DNA of 64,000 nt from an uncultured Ruminiclostridium sp. (GCA_947627695.1 CANQXF010000002.1:62001-126000); one strand, 5' to 3'. Shown: positions 7,057 through 16,234, counted from the first letter of the stretch. Numbers and translations: made by a program. Notes: generated by a model from the letters alone, not told the origin.

Positions 7057-8090
7057 GCAGGATAGTTTTCGGACTGCTTGCCGTTCTCACCTATTATCTT
7101 GCGGGAATGTACCTTTCGTTGCCGCTGATGATACTCGGCTTTGCGGAGCTTTTCCTGCTGATATTTCTCATATTCCTGCCCCGCTATCTGAAAAAACATA
7201 TTTCCGTTGAATTTATCAAGAAAAGCGAAACTGCGGAGCTTGGCGGCGAAATGCACTGTCACCTTGTGATACATAACACAGGAAAGCTCCCCGTCAGCAG
7301 AGCAAGACTTCGCTTAAAGCTGAAATATGCGGGGGAGCAAAAGGAAGTCACCCGCCGCCTTTATCTTGGGGCGGAAAAGGGCGACAGTGAAACGGAATTT
7401 TCTTTCCGAACCGAATATTGCGGCTTGATACAGATAAAGGCGGATAAACTGCGGGTATATGATTATATGTCCCTTTACTCCTCCTCAAAGCCGCTGGACG
7501 CATACATGGAGGCGGCGGTTTTCCCCGTAAGCAGTCCGCTTGCCATAGACCTGCCCGCCGAGGCGTTTGACAACACAGGAGTTTCAGAGCTTACAGCGGA
7601 CAAAACGGGAGAAAACAACGACGAGATACGCCAGATACGGGAGTACCGCATGGGCGACTCCAACCGCCACGTCCACTGGAACCTGAGCGCCAAGACCGAC
7701 AAGCTGTGGATAAAGGAATATCAGAAGGACACCGACCTTACGGCGGGGATATTACTTTCCTGCGGCGGTGAGACCACAACTCAGCAGCAAAGCGCATTTT
7801 ACAGCCTTTTCTTTTCCCTTGCGCTGGGACTTTTGCAAAGCGCTGCTTTGGTGAAGGTCTGCTGGTACGACGGCGGGAAAGGCGGCTATATCTTCGACGA
7901 AGCGGCAAACCCTGAGCAGTTGCAGGAATTGCTGGTAAGGCTTTACAGAAGTAATTTATCCAAGGCGGACAACGCTCCCGCCTTTGAATATCTTTTCAGA
8001 CTGACAACCGACCTTGAGCTTTACGACAAGGAAAAGCAGATACGCCGCTTTACAGCGGAGGAGATACTGGCAGGAAATATCACCCTTTGA
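7053..8090 (+). CDS. DUF58 membrane-anchored protein
   Basis: The 345-residue protein has two N-terminal membrane helices (about 5-45). An immunoglobulin-like segment follows, then the DUF58 signature region MGDSNRHVHWNLSAKTDKLW at about 198-217. DUF58 proteins have a von Willebrand A-like fold and work with MoxR ATPases; a transglutaminase normally follows, as here. The ATG overlaps the moxR stop (ATGA). Its own stop lies 15 bases before the next gene, with AAAGGAGGAG in the gap. A role in maturation or control of the transglutaminase-like protein is inferred from this conserved trio. Confidence 0.93.
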   Translation: MSRIVFGLLAVLTYYLAGMYLSLPLMILGFAELFLLIFLIFLPRYLKKHISVEFIKKSETAELGGEMHCHLVIHNTGKLPVSRARLRLKLKYAGEQKEVTRRLYLGAEKGDSETEFSFRTEYCGLIQIKADKLRVYDYMSLYSSSKPLDAYMEAAVFPVSSPLAIDLPAEAFDNTGVSELTADKTGENNDEIRQIREYRMGDSNRHVHWNLSAKTDKLWIKEYQKDTDLTAGILLSCGGETTTQQQSAFYSLFFSLALGLLQSAALVKVCWYDGGKGGYIFDEAANPEQLQELLVRLYRSNLSKADNAPAFEYLFRLTTDLELYDKEKQIRRFTAEEILAGNITL

Positions 8091-8105
8091 GAAAGGAGGA
8101 GCAAA

Positions 8106-10376
8106 ATGGCAAAATTCAAGCTGAACCCCGACGTATCACGAAAAAAAGAAAACGAACCCCTGCCTCTCGTTATGCTTATTTTCCTGCTTGCGGGAGTTTT
8201 GGGAATACTTTTGCTTTTTCGCTCCCCCGCCGCCAACGATTACAGCGCGGCATTGGTACTGCCGTTCACTGCCGTTCTCTGCTGGGCGATATGGTTCACT
8301 TACAACAAAAGCAAAACGGCTTTCTGGCTGCTTGCGGCTGCCTGTACGATCGGCTGTTTTCTTGCGCTATTTATTTTTCACAGGACCTTCGGACTTCAGA
8401 TCTTTCACACGGTGCGCCTGCTTTTTACCGACGATTCCCTTGCAACGACGGACCTTACCGCCCTTGCTATGCTTTTGTCCGTCCTTTTATCATTCGGGAT
8501 TTTCGGGATAGAATGTCCCGGGCGCAGTCACGCCCTGCTTTATCTTTTCACCACGGCTTTGCTGCTGTTCGCTCCCATAATCGACATAAAGGCGAATATT
8601 GAAACTGCATTTTTGCTTTTGCTGTTTCAGCTTTCTTTCTGGGCGGTAATGTCCGTTACTCAGGAAAATAAAAAGAGAACGCTTTTCACCAAGGGCAGAC
8701 TTCGCCTTGCGGGAAACAGTGCCCTTGCCCTGACCCTTGCTCTGGTAATAGCTTTCCTTGCCGCATTTCCTCTTGTGGCGTCATCATCTTCATTGTTTTT
8801 CGATTCCGTTTATACTGTGGAGGGATTTATCTACCGTTCCTTTGACAACCTGACAGGACGTTCCGAGCAGCTTGTTGCGGGAGGACAGATAAATAACGGC
8901 AACAACTACCCCACAGGCACTCCTCACCTTGAGGTAACAGTTGACAGTCTTCCCACCGAGAGCATATATCTTCGCGGCTTCAGCGGCGGAGACTACATAA
9001 ACGGAAACTGGACAAACGTAAGCGATTTCATTCCCATGTCCGTCTATTACCACGATGAAGACGTTGATTATCCCGCCGATCTGGAGACGATGATGTACGA
9101 GCTGAACCGCAGCGAGGACAAGGAGCACACTGTTACTATCCGTCACCTAAGCGGAGATTACAGCGTATTTTACAGACCGTATTTCAGCTCCGACCTGCTT
9201 TCTTATGATTATGCGGATAATTATTTTAATGACACTGTTGCATTGGGAGAAAACACAGGATATTCCTACAACTACACGGAGCAGAAGGACCTTCTCGCCT
9301 ATAATGATTATGACAGATTGGACGATACGGAGCTGTCGCAGCTGCTTGAGAGAAGAAGAGACTATATGGAATATGCTGAAAGCCGATTTACCGCATATCC
9401 TAAAGATGATCTGCCCAGGCTTTACGCTCTTGTGGAGGCAAATCCACTTACCGAGCTTGACGACATAACCGCCTTTATCCTGTATACGCTGAACAGCAAC
9501 GCCGAGTACAGCCTTACTCCCGGCTGGACGCCCTGGGGAAAGGAGATAGCGGAATATTTCCTGTTCGAGCGAAAGGCGGGCTATTGCCAGCACTTTGCGC
9601 TGGTGGCAACGCTGATGTACAGAATGTACGGTGTTCCCGCCCGTTACGTCACGGGATACAGAGTTGACCCCGACGATTTTTATTCTGCTTCCGACAATGA
9701 GTTTAAGGCAACTGTCACCGACGCCTCCGCACACGCCTGGGTGGAGATATATCTAATGCAGTACGGCTGGGTGCCTGTGGAGGTAACTCCCGCCGCCAAC
9801 GCTTCGACCCTCTATCCCGGGCTCAGCGGCATAAGGCTGAATATGCTGATGTTCCAGCACGGCTGGGGTCAATCAGGCTCAGTCCAGCAGTCCTCCGACA
9901 GCGGGAATATCGCTCAGCAGTCCGACATAACCTCTCTCCTTTCAGGAATGAACATTGATCTTGACGCTTTATTACCGCCGCTGGGTATAGCCCTTGGGGT
10001 ATGCGTGCTTATTGCGGCGCCGCTGTTCATTATCCTGCGGCGCAGGCGAAAGCTGAAAAAGCGGGAAACGGAAGATTGCCGCGCGGCATTTTACCGAATG
10101 ACCCAAGCGCTGGACTTCTGCGGTGAAATGACAGATTACGACGGCTGGGAAACGGACTACGCACAGCGCCTCTCCCAAACCGTTCCCGACGTGACCGACG
10201 AGGAAGCAAAGCAAATGCTTTCCGCCGTCAGCAAAGCCGCCTGCGGAAACACCCCCGTGAACGCCGAGGAAGAAACCATCACCAGAAGCGTCGCCTGCCG
10301 AGTCTGCGACTACGCCTATCAGCATATAAACCTGCCTAAAAAGCTGTTTTTCAAGTATATTAAGGCATATGTTTAA
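8106..10376 (+). CDS. Transglutaminase-like membrane protein (TgpA type)
   Basis: The 756-residue protein has about six N-terminal membrane helices (to about residue 235) and then an extracytoplasmic region with a transglutaminase-like core. The core carries GYCQHFA with nucleophile Cys494, and AHAWVEI with His543. The third position lies in GWVPVEVTP, where Glu stands in place of the commoner Asp. A further membrane helix at about 620-645 leads to a charged cytoplasmic tail of about 110 residues (DUF4129-like position). This matches TgpA-family proteins that pair with MoxR and DUF58. The reaction is probably cross-linking or proteolysis at the outer face of the membrane; the substrate is unknown. 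It is the last gene of the operon. Confidence 0.92.
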   Translation: MAKFKLNPDVSRKKENEPLPLVMLIFLLAGVLGILLLFRSPAANDYSAALVLPFTAVLCWAIWFTYNKSKTAFWLLAAACTIGCFLALFIFHRTFGLQIFHTVRLLFTDDSLATTDLTALAMLLSVLLSFGIFGIECPGRSHALLYLFTTALLLFAPIIDIKANIETAFLLLLFQLSFWAVMSVTQENKKRTLFTKGRLRLAGNSALALTLALVIAFLAAFPLVASSSSLFFDSVYTVEGFIYRSFDNLTGRSEQLVAGGQINNGNNYPTGTPHLEVTVDSLPTESIYLRGFSGGDYINGNWTNVSDFIPMSVYYHDEDVDYPADLETMMYELNRSEDKEHTVTIRHLSGDYSVFYRPYFSSDLLSYDYADNYFNDTVALGENTGYSYNYTEQKDLLAYNDYDRLDDTELSQLLERRRDYMEYAESRFTAYPKDDLPRLYALVEANPLTELDDITAFILYTLNSNAEYSLTPGWTPWGKEIAEYFLFERKAGYCQHFALVATLMYRMYGVPARYVTGYRVDPDDFYSASDNEFKATVTDASAHAWVEIYLMQYGWVPVEVTPAANASTLYPGLSGIRLNMLMFQHGWGQSGSVQQSSDSGNIAQQSDITSLLSGMNIDLDALLPPLGIALGVCVLIAAPLFIILRRRRKLKKRETEDCRAAFYRMTQALDFCGEMTDYDGWETDYAQRLSQTVPDVTDEEAKQMLSAVSKAACGNTPVNAEEETITRSVACRVCDYAYQHINLPKKLFFKYIKAYV

Positions 10377-10383
10377 TAAACAA

Positions 10384-10410
10384 AAATGCGCTCTGCACAG
10401 AGCGCATTTT
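10384..10410 (+). terminator. Terminator of the moxR operon
   Basis: TGCGCTCTG pairs with CAGAGCGCA around a two-base loop (10387-10406), with A-tract before and T-tract after. It closes the moxR-DUF58-transglutaminase operon. The 303-base gene-free stretch from 10377 to 10679 holds this terminator, the dispersed repeat at 10478-10582 and the tRNA-Arg terminator. Confidence 0.9.
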
Positions 10411-10477
10411 ATTTATTATTTAAAAATCACTTGATTTATAACAGCCAAAATCGCACATCTTCCCTAAACCCCCTGCT

Positions 10478-10582
10478 CGCGATTTTTCGGTTTTGCGCAG
10501 CAAAATGAATTTCCTTAAGGGAAATTCAAGAAAAATTTCGGCAGAAAAAGAGCTGAGGACGAGCCGACAGGCGACTGACGAA
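10478..10582 (-). repeat. Dispersed 105-bp tRNA-associated repeat, copy 1
   Basis: About 105 bases match 41687-41791 at roughly 88% identity by eye, in inverted orientation in the window. Both copies lie just downstream of a tRNA terminator and have the same orientation relative to the tRNA. Each includes an internal palindrome made of a GAATTTCC arm and a GGAAATTC arm, and GAGCTGAGGACGAGCC. No protein is encoded. Confidence 0.8.
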
Positions 10583-10627
10583 ACTTTTTTTAATTTATTA
10601 TCACCAAGATTTTTGGGTGGTAAACAT

Positions 10628-10656
10628 AAAAAACACGCTCCCGTCAAATGGGAGCG
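10628..10656 (-). terminator. tRNA-Arg terminator
   Basis: Read leftwards, CGCTCCC (10656-10650) pairs with GGGAGCG (10642-10636) and is followed by GTGTTTTTT. The stem, the T-run and the following TTTACCACCCAAAAA segment recur after the tRNA-fMet remnant at 61751-61912. This is a shared terminator module. Confidence 0.85.
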
Positions 10657-10679
10657 CGCTGAGTCCGGCGTCACGCCGG

Positions 10680-10755
10680 TGGCCTGCCCGGTCGGAGTCG
10701 AACCGGCAGTCTTCGGAGTCGGAGTCCGACGCATTATCCATTGTGCTACGGGCAG
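10680..10755 (-). tRNA. tRNA-Arg(CCG)
   Basis: The cloverleaf reads on the minus strand. A seven-pair acceptor stem is formed by CTGCCCG and CGGGCAG. The D-arm starts GCAC, and an anticodon stem TCGGA/TCCGA holds the loop CTCCGAC, giving anticodon CCG for Arg codon CGG. The T-loop is TTCGACT, the discriminator is G, and CCA is encoded. The T-stem has one mismatch. Confidence 0.93.
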
Positions 10756-10816
10756 AAATAAAGGCGGCTTTGTGGCCGCCTTTTATTTTACCATAAAATC
10801 AGCTGAAATGCAAGCC

Positions 10817-12088
10817 TTATTTCTCCAGCGCTTCGATAGCCGCCAGCTTTGCGGAGGTGCAGAAAATATCCATCGCCTTTGCAAGCTCCTCAACAGTGGG
10901 GAAAGTGGGCGCAATTCTTATGTTATTGTCCTGCGGGTCTTTTCCGTATGGGAAGGTAGCCCCCGCATTGGTCAGCACGACCCCCGCCTCCTTACAAAGC
11001 TGAACAGTCCTCTTTGCCGTTCCCGGCAGTCCGTTGAAGGACACGAAATACCCGCCGTTAGGCTTGTGCCATTGACCGATACCAAGCGGCTCTATCTGCC
11101 TTTCCAAAGCGTAAAGCACCACCTTGAACTTAGGCTCGATTATCGCCCTGTGCATTTTCATATGCTTTTGTATTCCCTCGTAGTCCTTGAAAAATCTTGC
11201 GTGGCGCAGCTGGTTCAGCTTGTCGTAGCCGATAGTCTGATAGCTCATCTGTTCTTTTATGAAATTTATGTTCGCCTCGCTTGCAGCAAGCACCGCAAGT
11301 CCGCCCCCTGGGAAACTTATCTTCGAGGTGGAAGTAAATATGTACACCATATTTTCCTTGCCCGTTTTCTTGCATTCGTCAAGAATGTTCAGCAGCTTGT
11401 CTGGAGTATCGGTGAGATGATGAACGCAGTAGGCGTGATCCCAGAATATCCTGAAATCGTCCGCCTTCGGGTTCAGGTTCGCAAACCGCCTTACCACCTC
11501 GTCGGAATAGGTTATGCCCGAGGGATTTGAGTACATTGGAACGCACCAGATACCCTTTATCTCCTCGTCCTCGCTCACCAGCTTTTCCACCATATCCATA
11601 TCGGGACCGTCGCTCTTGTAAGGCACGGTTATCATCTCAATGCCCATACTTTCGCATATTGCGAAATGCCTGTCATATCCGGGAGCAGGGCAGAGGAATT
11701 TAACGTGTTCGTATTTGCCCCAAGGCTTTTTCCCGCCCAGAACGCCCAGGAGCATAGCCCTTGCGATACTGTCGTACATCATACAAAGGCTGGAATTTCC
11801 GCCTACGATAAGCTCATACCTTCCCACGCCCAGCATAGGCATAAACAGCCTCTTCGCCTCGTAAATGCCGTCAAGCACGCCGTAGTTGCGGCAGTCGATA
11901 CCGTTTTCGCTGACAAATTCGCCGTCAAGACAGTGCAAAAGCATATCCTCGCTGAGATCCAGCTGTATCGGCGCAGGCTTGCCCCTTGACATATCCAGCT
12001 TCAACCCCATAGCCTTGTACTTCTCATACTGCTCAAGGACCGATTTCTTTTCCTTTTGCAGCTCTTCCTTTGTCATATCCTTATACAT
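10817..12088 (-). CDS. Class I aminotransferase, Aminotran_MocR (PF12897) type
   Basis: The 423-residue protein matches the PLP-dependent aspartate/alanine-type aminotransferases of the Aminotran_MocR family. The N-terminal segment LDMSRGKPAPIQLDLSEDML is family-typical. The PLP-binding lysine lies in TSTSKISFPGGG near residue 257, and the NAGATFPYG motif is near the end. It transfers an amino group between an amino acid, probably aspartate, and 2-oxoglutarate in the cytoplasm. The ATG at 12088 is chosen because GGGAGG lies seven bases upstream; the longer in-frame start has no ribosome site. It is monocistronic, downstream of no obvious partner, and next to tRNA-Arg. Confidence 0.9.
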   Translation of the reverse strand: MYKDMTKEELQKEKKSVLEQYEKYKAMGLKLDMSRGKPAPIQLDLSEDMLLHCLDGEFVSENGIDCRNYGVLDGIYEAKRLFMPMLGVGRYELIVGGNSSLCMMYDSIARAMLLGVLGGKKPWGKYEHVKFLCPAPGYDRHFAICESMGIEMITVPYKSDGPDMDMVEKLVSEDEEIKGIWCVPMYSNPSGITYSDEVVRRFANLNPKADDFRIFWDHAYCVHHLTDTPDKLLNILDECKKTGKENMVYIFTSTSKISFPGGGLAVLAASEANINFIKEQMSYQTIGYDKLNQLRHARFFKDYEGIQKHMKMHRAIIEPKFKVVLYALERQIEPLGIGQWHKPNGGYFVSFNGLPGTAKRTVQLCKEAGVVLTNAGATFPYGKDPQDNNIRIAPTFPTVEELAKAMDIFCTSAKLAAIEALEK

Positions 12089-12450
12089 AAAAATTCCTCC
12101 CGAAATCATTTTTTACTAAATAACATTATATTTCATAAACGGAAAAATTGCAAGTTATTTTTCCAAATCCTGCAAAATTTATTTTCCATGACAGAAAAAG
12201 TCCTTGTGAAGCGCATATGGCGAGAAATGGCGAAAAATCCGCCGTTTTGCCGAATGCGTTCAGCAGATTTAAGGGGTCGGAACAAACGAAGTTGACAATT
12301 TTATACTGTTTGCACAGCCATTTTTACACATTCCTGCCAAATTTCGTGAAAATGTGCAAAAATGCTTTACAAAATAAAAATTTTGTACTATAATAAATCA
12401 CAAGGAACGCAAACAAAGAATGCCTTATACGGCTGTAAGGAGCGTAAAAA
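12089..12450. other. Gene-free spacer before the polysaccharide locus
   Basis: This 362-base AT-rich stretch holds an inverted repeat (TTTGCACA near 12309 and TGTGCAAA near 12354) just upstream of the promoter at 12366. No reading frame with a ribosome site was seen. The repeat could be a regulator site for the sugar-transferase gene (inference). Confidence 0.4.
12366..12394 (+). promoter_or_regulatory. Promoter of the priming sugar transferase
   Basis: TTTACA (12366-12371) and TATAAT (12389-12394) are separated by 17 bases. The TTG start of the gene lies about 56 bases downstream of the -10 box. Confidence 0.75.
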
Positions 12451-13167
12451 TTGTATCTGGAAAAAGAGATACCGCTGACGAGAAGCGAAGTGCAGACGGT
12501 CGCTGAAAAGCCCGCAGCGCCTCAGCAGACCAAAGCGGTGGTTGAACCCAAGCCCGTATATGATTTTTTCAAGCGGGCGTTTGACATATTTTGCGCTGTT
12601 GTCGGACTTGTACTGTCAAGCCCGTTCTTTTTGGTGTTTACGATCCTCGTCGCTGCGGAACGAAGCGGAAAGCATATTTTCTTCAGCCAGAGGCGGCTGG
12701 GAAAGGGCGGAAAAATAATACACGTCTACAAATTCCGCAGTATGGTGGACGACGCCGAAAACGTTGAGAGGTGGCTGAACAAGGCTCAGCTGAAGCAATA
12801 TTACAGCGAATACAAGGTGGAAAACGACCCCCGCGTCACAAAGGTGGGGCATTTTCTCCGCAGAACGGGACTTGACGAGCTGCCCCAATTGATAAATATA
12901 CTCAAAGGCGATCTCAGCCTTGTGGGACCAAGACCGATACAGGAATCGGAGACCGCGCTTTACGGTGCGGACAAGGATCTGCTCCTTTCAGTAAAGCCGG
13001 GACTGACAGGATACTGGCAGGCATACTGCTCAGGCGACACTACATATACAAACAAAAAACGTCAGCGTATGGAGCTTTTTTACGTCAAGCACCGCAACTT
13101 CGGCTGGGATATAAAGATATGCTTCGCCACGGCAGGCGCTATCATAAGAAAGATAAAGCGCGGCTAA
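12451..13167 (+). CDS. Undecaprenyl-phosphate priming sugar transferase
   Basis: The 238-residue protein is a bacterial sugar transferase (PF02397). It has one membrane helix (about 47-69) and the hallmark stretches SQRRLGKGGKIIHVYKFRSM, FLRRTGLDELPQLINILKGD and LSLVGPRPI. The C-terminal part includes KPGLTGYWQ. Such enzymes place the first sugar-1-phosphate on undecaprenyl phosphate at the inner membrane face and so start capsule or exopolysaccharide repeat units. It starts with TTG; GGAG lies eight bases upstream and no better ATG precedes the membrane helix. It opens the polysaccharide locus that runs to 23937 and has its own promoter and terminators. Confidence 0.92.
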   Translation: MYLEKEIPLTRSEVQTVAEKPAAPQQTKAVVEPKPVYDFFKRAFDIFCAVVGLVLSSPFFLVFTILVAAERSGKHIFFSQRRLGKGGKIIHVYKFRSMVDDAENVERWLNKAQLKQYYSEYKVENDPRVTKVGHFLRRTGLDELPQLINILKGDLSLVGPRPIQESETALYGADKDLLLSVKPGLTGYWQAYCSGDTTYTNKKRQRMELFYVKHRNFGWDIKICFATAGAIIRKIKRG

Positions 13168-13182
13168 AAAAACAAAAAGTAA

Positions 13183-13206
13183 AGGCGCAGGCTGCGGTCT
13201 GCGCCT
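13183..13206 (+). terminator. GC-rich hairpin after the sugar transferase
   Basis: GGCGCAG and CTGCGCC form a seven-pair stem about 16 bases after the stop codon. The T-tract is poor (TTGAG), so it may act together with the stronger hairpin at 13231. Confidence 0.55.
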
Positions 13207-13230
13207 TGAGTGTATCGAGGGTACCGTAAA

Positions 13231-13271
13231 CTTTATGAGGGAACCGCAGCGGGTTCCCTCATAAAGCATTT
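13231..13271. terminator. Fifteen-pair terminator between converging genes
   Basis: CTTTATGAGGGAACC (13231-13245) pairs perfectly with GGTTCCCTCATAAAG (13252-13266) across a six-base loop and is followed by CATTTTT. It is placed to stop the sugar-transferase transcript and the leftward Big2 gene. Confidence 0.85.
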
Positions 13272-13285
13272 TTGTAAATTCAGCG

Positions 13286-14860
13286 TTATTCTATATCGTG
13301 CAGGTCGTCGTCTTCATCTTCGTCGTCCAACGAGTTTACCATAGCTTTTTTGTAGCGCTTGTACAGGAATATCGTTATTCCCGCCGCAGCGATACAGATA
13401 AGGCTTTCGATAATTATTATCAGCGGGCTGAAAACGGTGCTTTCCTTGGGATTGACTGTTATCGTGCAGGTAGCTTCCGCCTGACCGCCGTTCAGCAGCA
13501 GCGTTATAATTGCTTCGCCGGGGGTCTTGGCGATGACTACTCCGTCTATCTGGCCGACCGCCGCCACAAGGGGATTTGAGCTTTCATAGCTTATATCGGT
13601 GACAGAAGCGTCCTTCGGTTCATACAGGTAGTTAAGCGCATATTCCTCTCCCGCCGTAAGCACTACTGTGGGGAAGGAAAAGTTCACCGTGTTTATCGCA
13701 AGCTGTCCTACCAGATCTTCATAGCTATCCATTCTGGTAAGTGTGTTATTGTTGAACAGCAGGAACATTACCGTATCTCCGCCCAGCGTGAACTGACAAG
13801 GGGCATTTTCCGCACCCTGGATATAAATAGACAACGCTTTTTGCTCTACCTGCTGGAACAGGAAGTATCCGTTAAGGTCGGTTACCGTGCTGAGATTATC
13901 CACCACAAGATGTACGCCTGCAATGGGCTTTCCGTTTCCGTCATACAAATATCCAGAAAGGGAAGCGGTGACGAACGCCACGTCTGCCGAAACGGTAACG
14001 TTGACGTAAGCGCTTTGTCCGCCGCCCTCTATGTGTATTCTCGTCTGACCCTCGCCGACGGCGGTCATAAGTCCGTTTCCGTCAACGGTCACAACGGCGG
14101 TATTTTCGGAAGTATAGATTATCGCATATCCTTCCGCGGCGTCTTCAGGGAGCAGTCTTGCGTTTATCTGCGCCGCCGCGCCTACGTTAAGGGTAAATTC
14201 AGACTGCTCCACCTCCAAGGAATCAGGCGCCTTGACAGGGTCAGTAACTCCTATGATCGCAGAAGCGTTCAGCCCTCCCGTAACGACATAAACAGTCGCA
14301 ATACCCGGTCCTACCGCGGTTATGTATCCTAAATCGTCAACTGTCACCACGCTCGTGTCAGAGCTGGAAAACGTAACGGGAGGATACCCTTCCGCATTTT
14401 CAAGCTGATACGTAAGCTGTACGCTGTCGCCTGTCAGCATATTGTACTCGTAAAATCCCAAAGCAATAGTTGCATATACTACGGGAGGAGTTGTCGTATC
14501 CGAACCCGAATCAGACGGCGTCGTGGTATCGCTCACGGGAGGAGGGTCTGTCACAGGCGGCGGAGTTGTGGGAGGAGTCACAGGTGGCGGAGGCGTGGGA
14601 GTAGTAGTGACAGGCGGCTCAATGGGAGGAGTCGTGGTAGGCGGCTCAGGGTCGGTTACGGGCGGCTCTGTTTCCTCTGTGGTGCTTTCTTCAGGCGGCT
14701 CGTCCTCTGTCGTTTCACTGGTGATGTGAGGAAAAGGTCCGAAAAAGTTCGGCTCAGACGGCTCCGAATATGCATATACCGACGCTGATATCCCTGCCAG
14801 CAAAGCGGCTGCGGTGATAACGGGCAGTACGCGGTTCAGTTTTTTCCTAAATTTCAGCAT
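13286..14860 (-). CDS. Membrane-anchored surface protein with Big2 domains
   Basis: The 524-residue protein has a signal peptide (about 1-30, ending SVYA). A Pro/Thr/Glu-rich stalk covers about 40-130. Two Big2-like domains follow, recognisable by VTVDDLGYITAVGPG and VTVDGNGLMTAVGEG. Then comes a carboxypeptidase-regulatory-like domain (GYLYDGNGKPIAGVHL) and a third Big2-like domain near 400-470. It ends with a membrane helix (about 478-500) and a very acidic cytoplasmic tail, DEDEDDDLHDIE. It should be a cell-surface stalk protein facing outward. It lies divergently next to the GT4 gene, at the edge of the polysaccharide locus. A partner with similar plan is at 24095. Confidence 0.85.
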   Translation of the reverse strand: MLKFRKKLNRVLPVITAAALLAGISASVYAYSEPSEPNFFGPFPHITSETTEDEPPEESTTEETEPPVTDPEPPTTTPPIEPPVTTTPTPPPPVTPPTTPPPVTDPPPVSDTTTPSDSGSDTTTPPVVYATIALGFYEYNMLTGDSVQLTYQLENAEGYPPVTFSSSDTSVVTVDDLGYITAVGPGIATVYVVTGGLNASAIIGVTDPVKAPDSLEVEQSEFTLNVGAAAQINARLLPEDAAEGYAIIYTSENTAVVTVDGNGLMTAVGEGQTRIHIEGGGQSAYVNVTVSADVAFVTASLSGYLYDGNGKPIAGVHLVVDNLSTVTDLNGYFLFQQVEQKALSIYIQGAENAPCQFTLGGDTVMFLLFNNNTLTRMDSYEDLVGQLAINTVNFSFPTVVLTAGEEYALNYLYEPKDASVTDISYESSNPLVAAVGQIDGVVIAKTPGEAIITLLLNGGQAEATCTITVNPKESTVFSPLIIIIESLICIAAAGITIFLYKRYKKAMVNSLDDEDEDDDLHDIE

Positions 14861-14889
14861 AAAAAATTCTTCCTTTTTAACGGTGATTT

Positions 14890-15972
14890 ATGAAAAAAAT
14901 TTTAATGATCGCTTCAGCGGTTTCCCATTTTGAAAACTTCCATATTCCGTATATCAAAGCTCTCAGCGAGCAGGGAAACGTCATACACACTGCGGCTTTG
15001 GAAAGCTATAAGAACCCCTTTGTGCAGCGGCACGTACAGCTTCCTTTCCGCAAAAAGCTGTTCCACCCCAGCAATATAAAGGTGATATTCGTTCTTGCAA
15101 AGCTTATGCGTAAGGAAAAGTATGACGTCGTATGCACTAACTCAACTCTTGCAGGCTTTTGCGGGCGTATGGCGCTGATACTTTCAGGCTGTAAAAGCAC
15201 TGCCGCGCTCCACATCTGCCACGGCTATCTGTTTTCCGACGGCAAGGGGCTTAAAAACAAAGTGTATTTGTTTTTCGAGAAGCTGGTCCGCCGCCGCACG
15301 GACCGCCTTGCGGTGATGAACGGCGAGGATCTTGCCATAGCGGAAAAATATTCCCTGGGCAGGAGCATTATATATATAAATGGTATGGGACTTGACGGTT
15401 CAAAATTTCCTCAATTGCCTGCACAAAAGACTTCAGCCCTGCGAAAAGAGCTTGGCGCAGGAGAGAATACCACGCTTTTCCTTTGCGCCGCGGAATTTTC
15501 CCCCCGCAAAAATCAGCGGGTGATACTTCATGCCTGCTCCCTGCTGAAAGACAAGGACTATATCATAGCTTTCGCAGGTAACGGAGAACTGCTTGAAGAC
15601 TGCAAGGCGCTTGCTAAGGAGCTTGACGTTGAAAAGCACGTCCGCTTTCTGGGACTTCGCAGCGATATGAACTGCCTTTTCCGCGCCGCCGACTGTCTCG
15701 TTTCCGCCAGCATTTACGAAGGAATGCCTTTCAACGTTATGGAAGCGCTTTACTGCGGCGACAACGTTATCCTCAGCGACGCAAAGGGCAATCGTGACCT
15801 TGCGGACGGATCGCAGCTTTATCCCTGCGGCGACTTTAAGGCGCTGTCCCTGCTTATGGAAAAGGCAAGCCCCATTGCCGAGCATAAAAACCGTCTTGAT
15901 AAAAAATATCTTCTTGCCGATGCCCTGGAAAAAAATATGGGACTTTACGGCGGGGAAAATATTTCACCCTGA
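14890..15972 (+). CDS. Family 1/4 glycosyltransferase
   Basis: This 360-residue GT-B enzyme has an N-terminal acceptor domain with ICHGYLFSDG and a C-terminal nucleotide-sugar domain. The latter carries the EX7E signature in EGMPFNVMEAL (about 280-290) and the usual FLGLRSDMNCLFRAADCLVS preceding it. It transfers a sugar from an activated donor to a lipid-linked intermediate in the cytoplasm; donor and linkage cannot be read from sequence. The gene is divergent from the Big2 gene, with a 29-base gap. The ribosome site (GGTGAT) is weak. It belongs to the polysaccharide locus. Confidence 0.9.
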   Translation: MKKILMIASAVSHFENFHIPYIKALSEQGNVIHTAALESYKNPFVQRHVQLPFRKKLFHPSNIKVIFVLAKLMRKEKYDVVCTNSTLAGFCGRMALILSGCKSTAALHICHGYLFSDGKGLKNKVYLFFEKLVRRRTDRLAVMNGEDLAIAEKYSLGRSIIYINGMGLDGSKFPQLPAQKTSALRKELGAGENTTLFLCAAEFSPRKNQRVILHACSLLKDKDYIIAFAGNGELLEDCKALAKELDVEKHVRFLGLRSDMNCLFRAADCLVSASIYEGMPFNVMEALYCGDNVILSDAKGNRDLADGSQLYPCGDFKALSLLMEKASPIAEHKNRLDKKYLLADALEKNMGLYGGENISP

Positions 15973-15973
15973 C

Positions 15974-16017
15974 AAAATATGTCAATCGCCGCAAATGCTT
16001 TCAGAATGACATATTTT
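15974..16017 (+). terminator. AT-rich hairpin after the GT4 gene
   Basis: AAAATATGTCA (15974-15984) pairs with TGACATATTTT (16007-16017), an 11-pair stem starting next to the stop codon. The T-run of the right arm may aid termination. The 319-base stretch up to 16291 holds this hairpin and the repeat-bearing promoter at 16189. Confidence 0.55.
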
Positions 16018-16188
16018 AGCATTTTCCCGTATATATAATTATACACTAAAAATATACTTTTGTCCAGTACCTTGAAGAAAAAGGAAAAATCAAAAAAGTT
16101 TCACAGCATTTTTCACAAATTGAAAAAAGAAAAATTGTTTATTTATAATGCAATTTAACAATTTTGAGTCAAAATTGAAAAAAGGGTA

Positions 16189-16234
16189 TTGACTATCAAA
16201 AACGATGGTGTTATAATCAAACTATCAAAAACGA
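16189..16234 (+). promoter_or_regulatory. EpsG-gene promoter with two direct repeats
   Basis: TTGACT (16189-16194) and a perfect TATAAT (16212-16217) have 17-base spacing. The 14-base word ACTATCAAAAACGA occurs at 16192-16205, overlapping the -35 box, and again at 16221-16234 just after the -10. The placement suits a transcription factor controlling polymerase expression. Confidence 0.65.

Noticed and set aside
10493-11530. Long rightward reading frame of 345 codons
   Set aside because: It runs antisense to the aminotransferase and through the tRNA-Arg and the dispersed repeat; it has no ribosome site and no recognisable protein.
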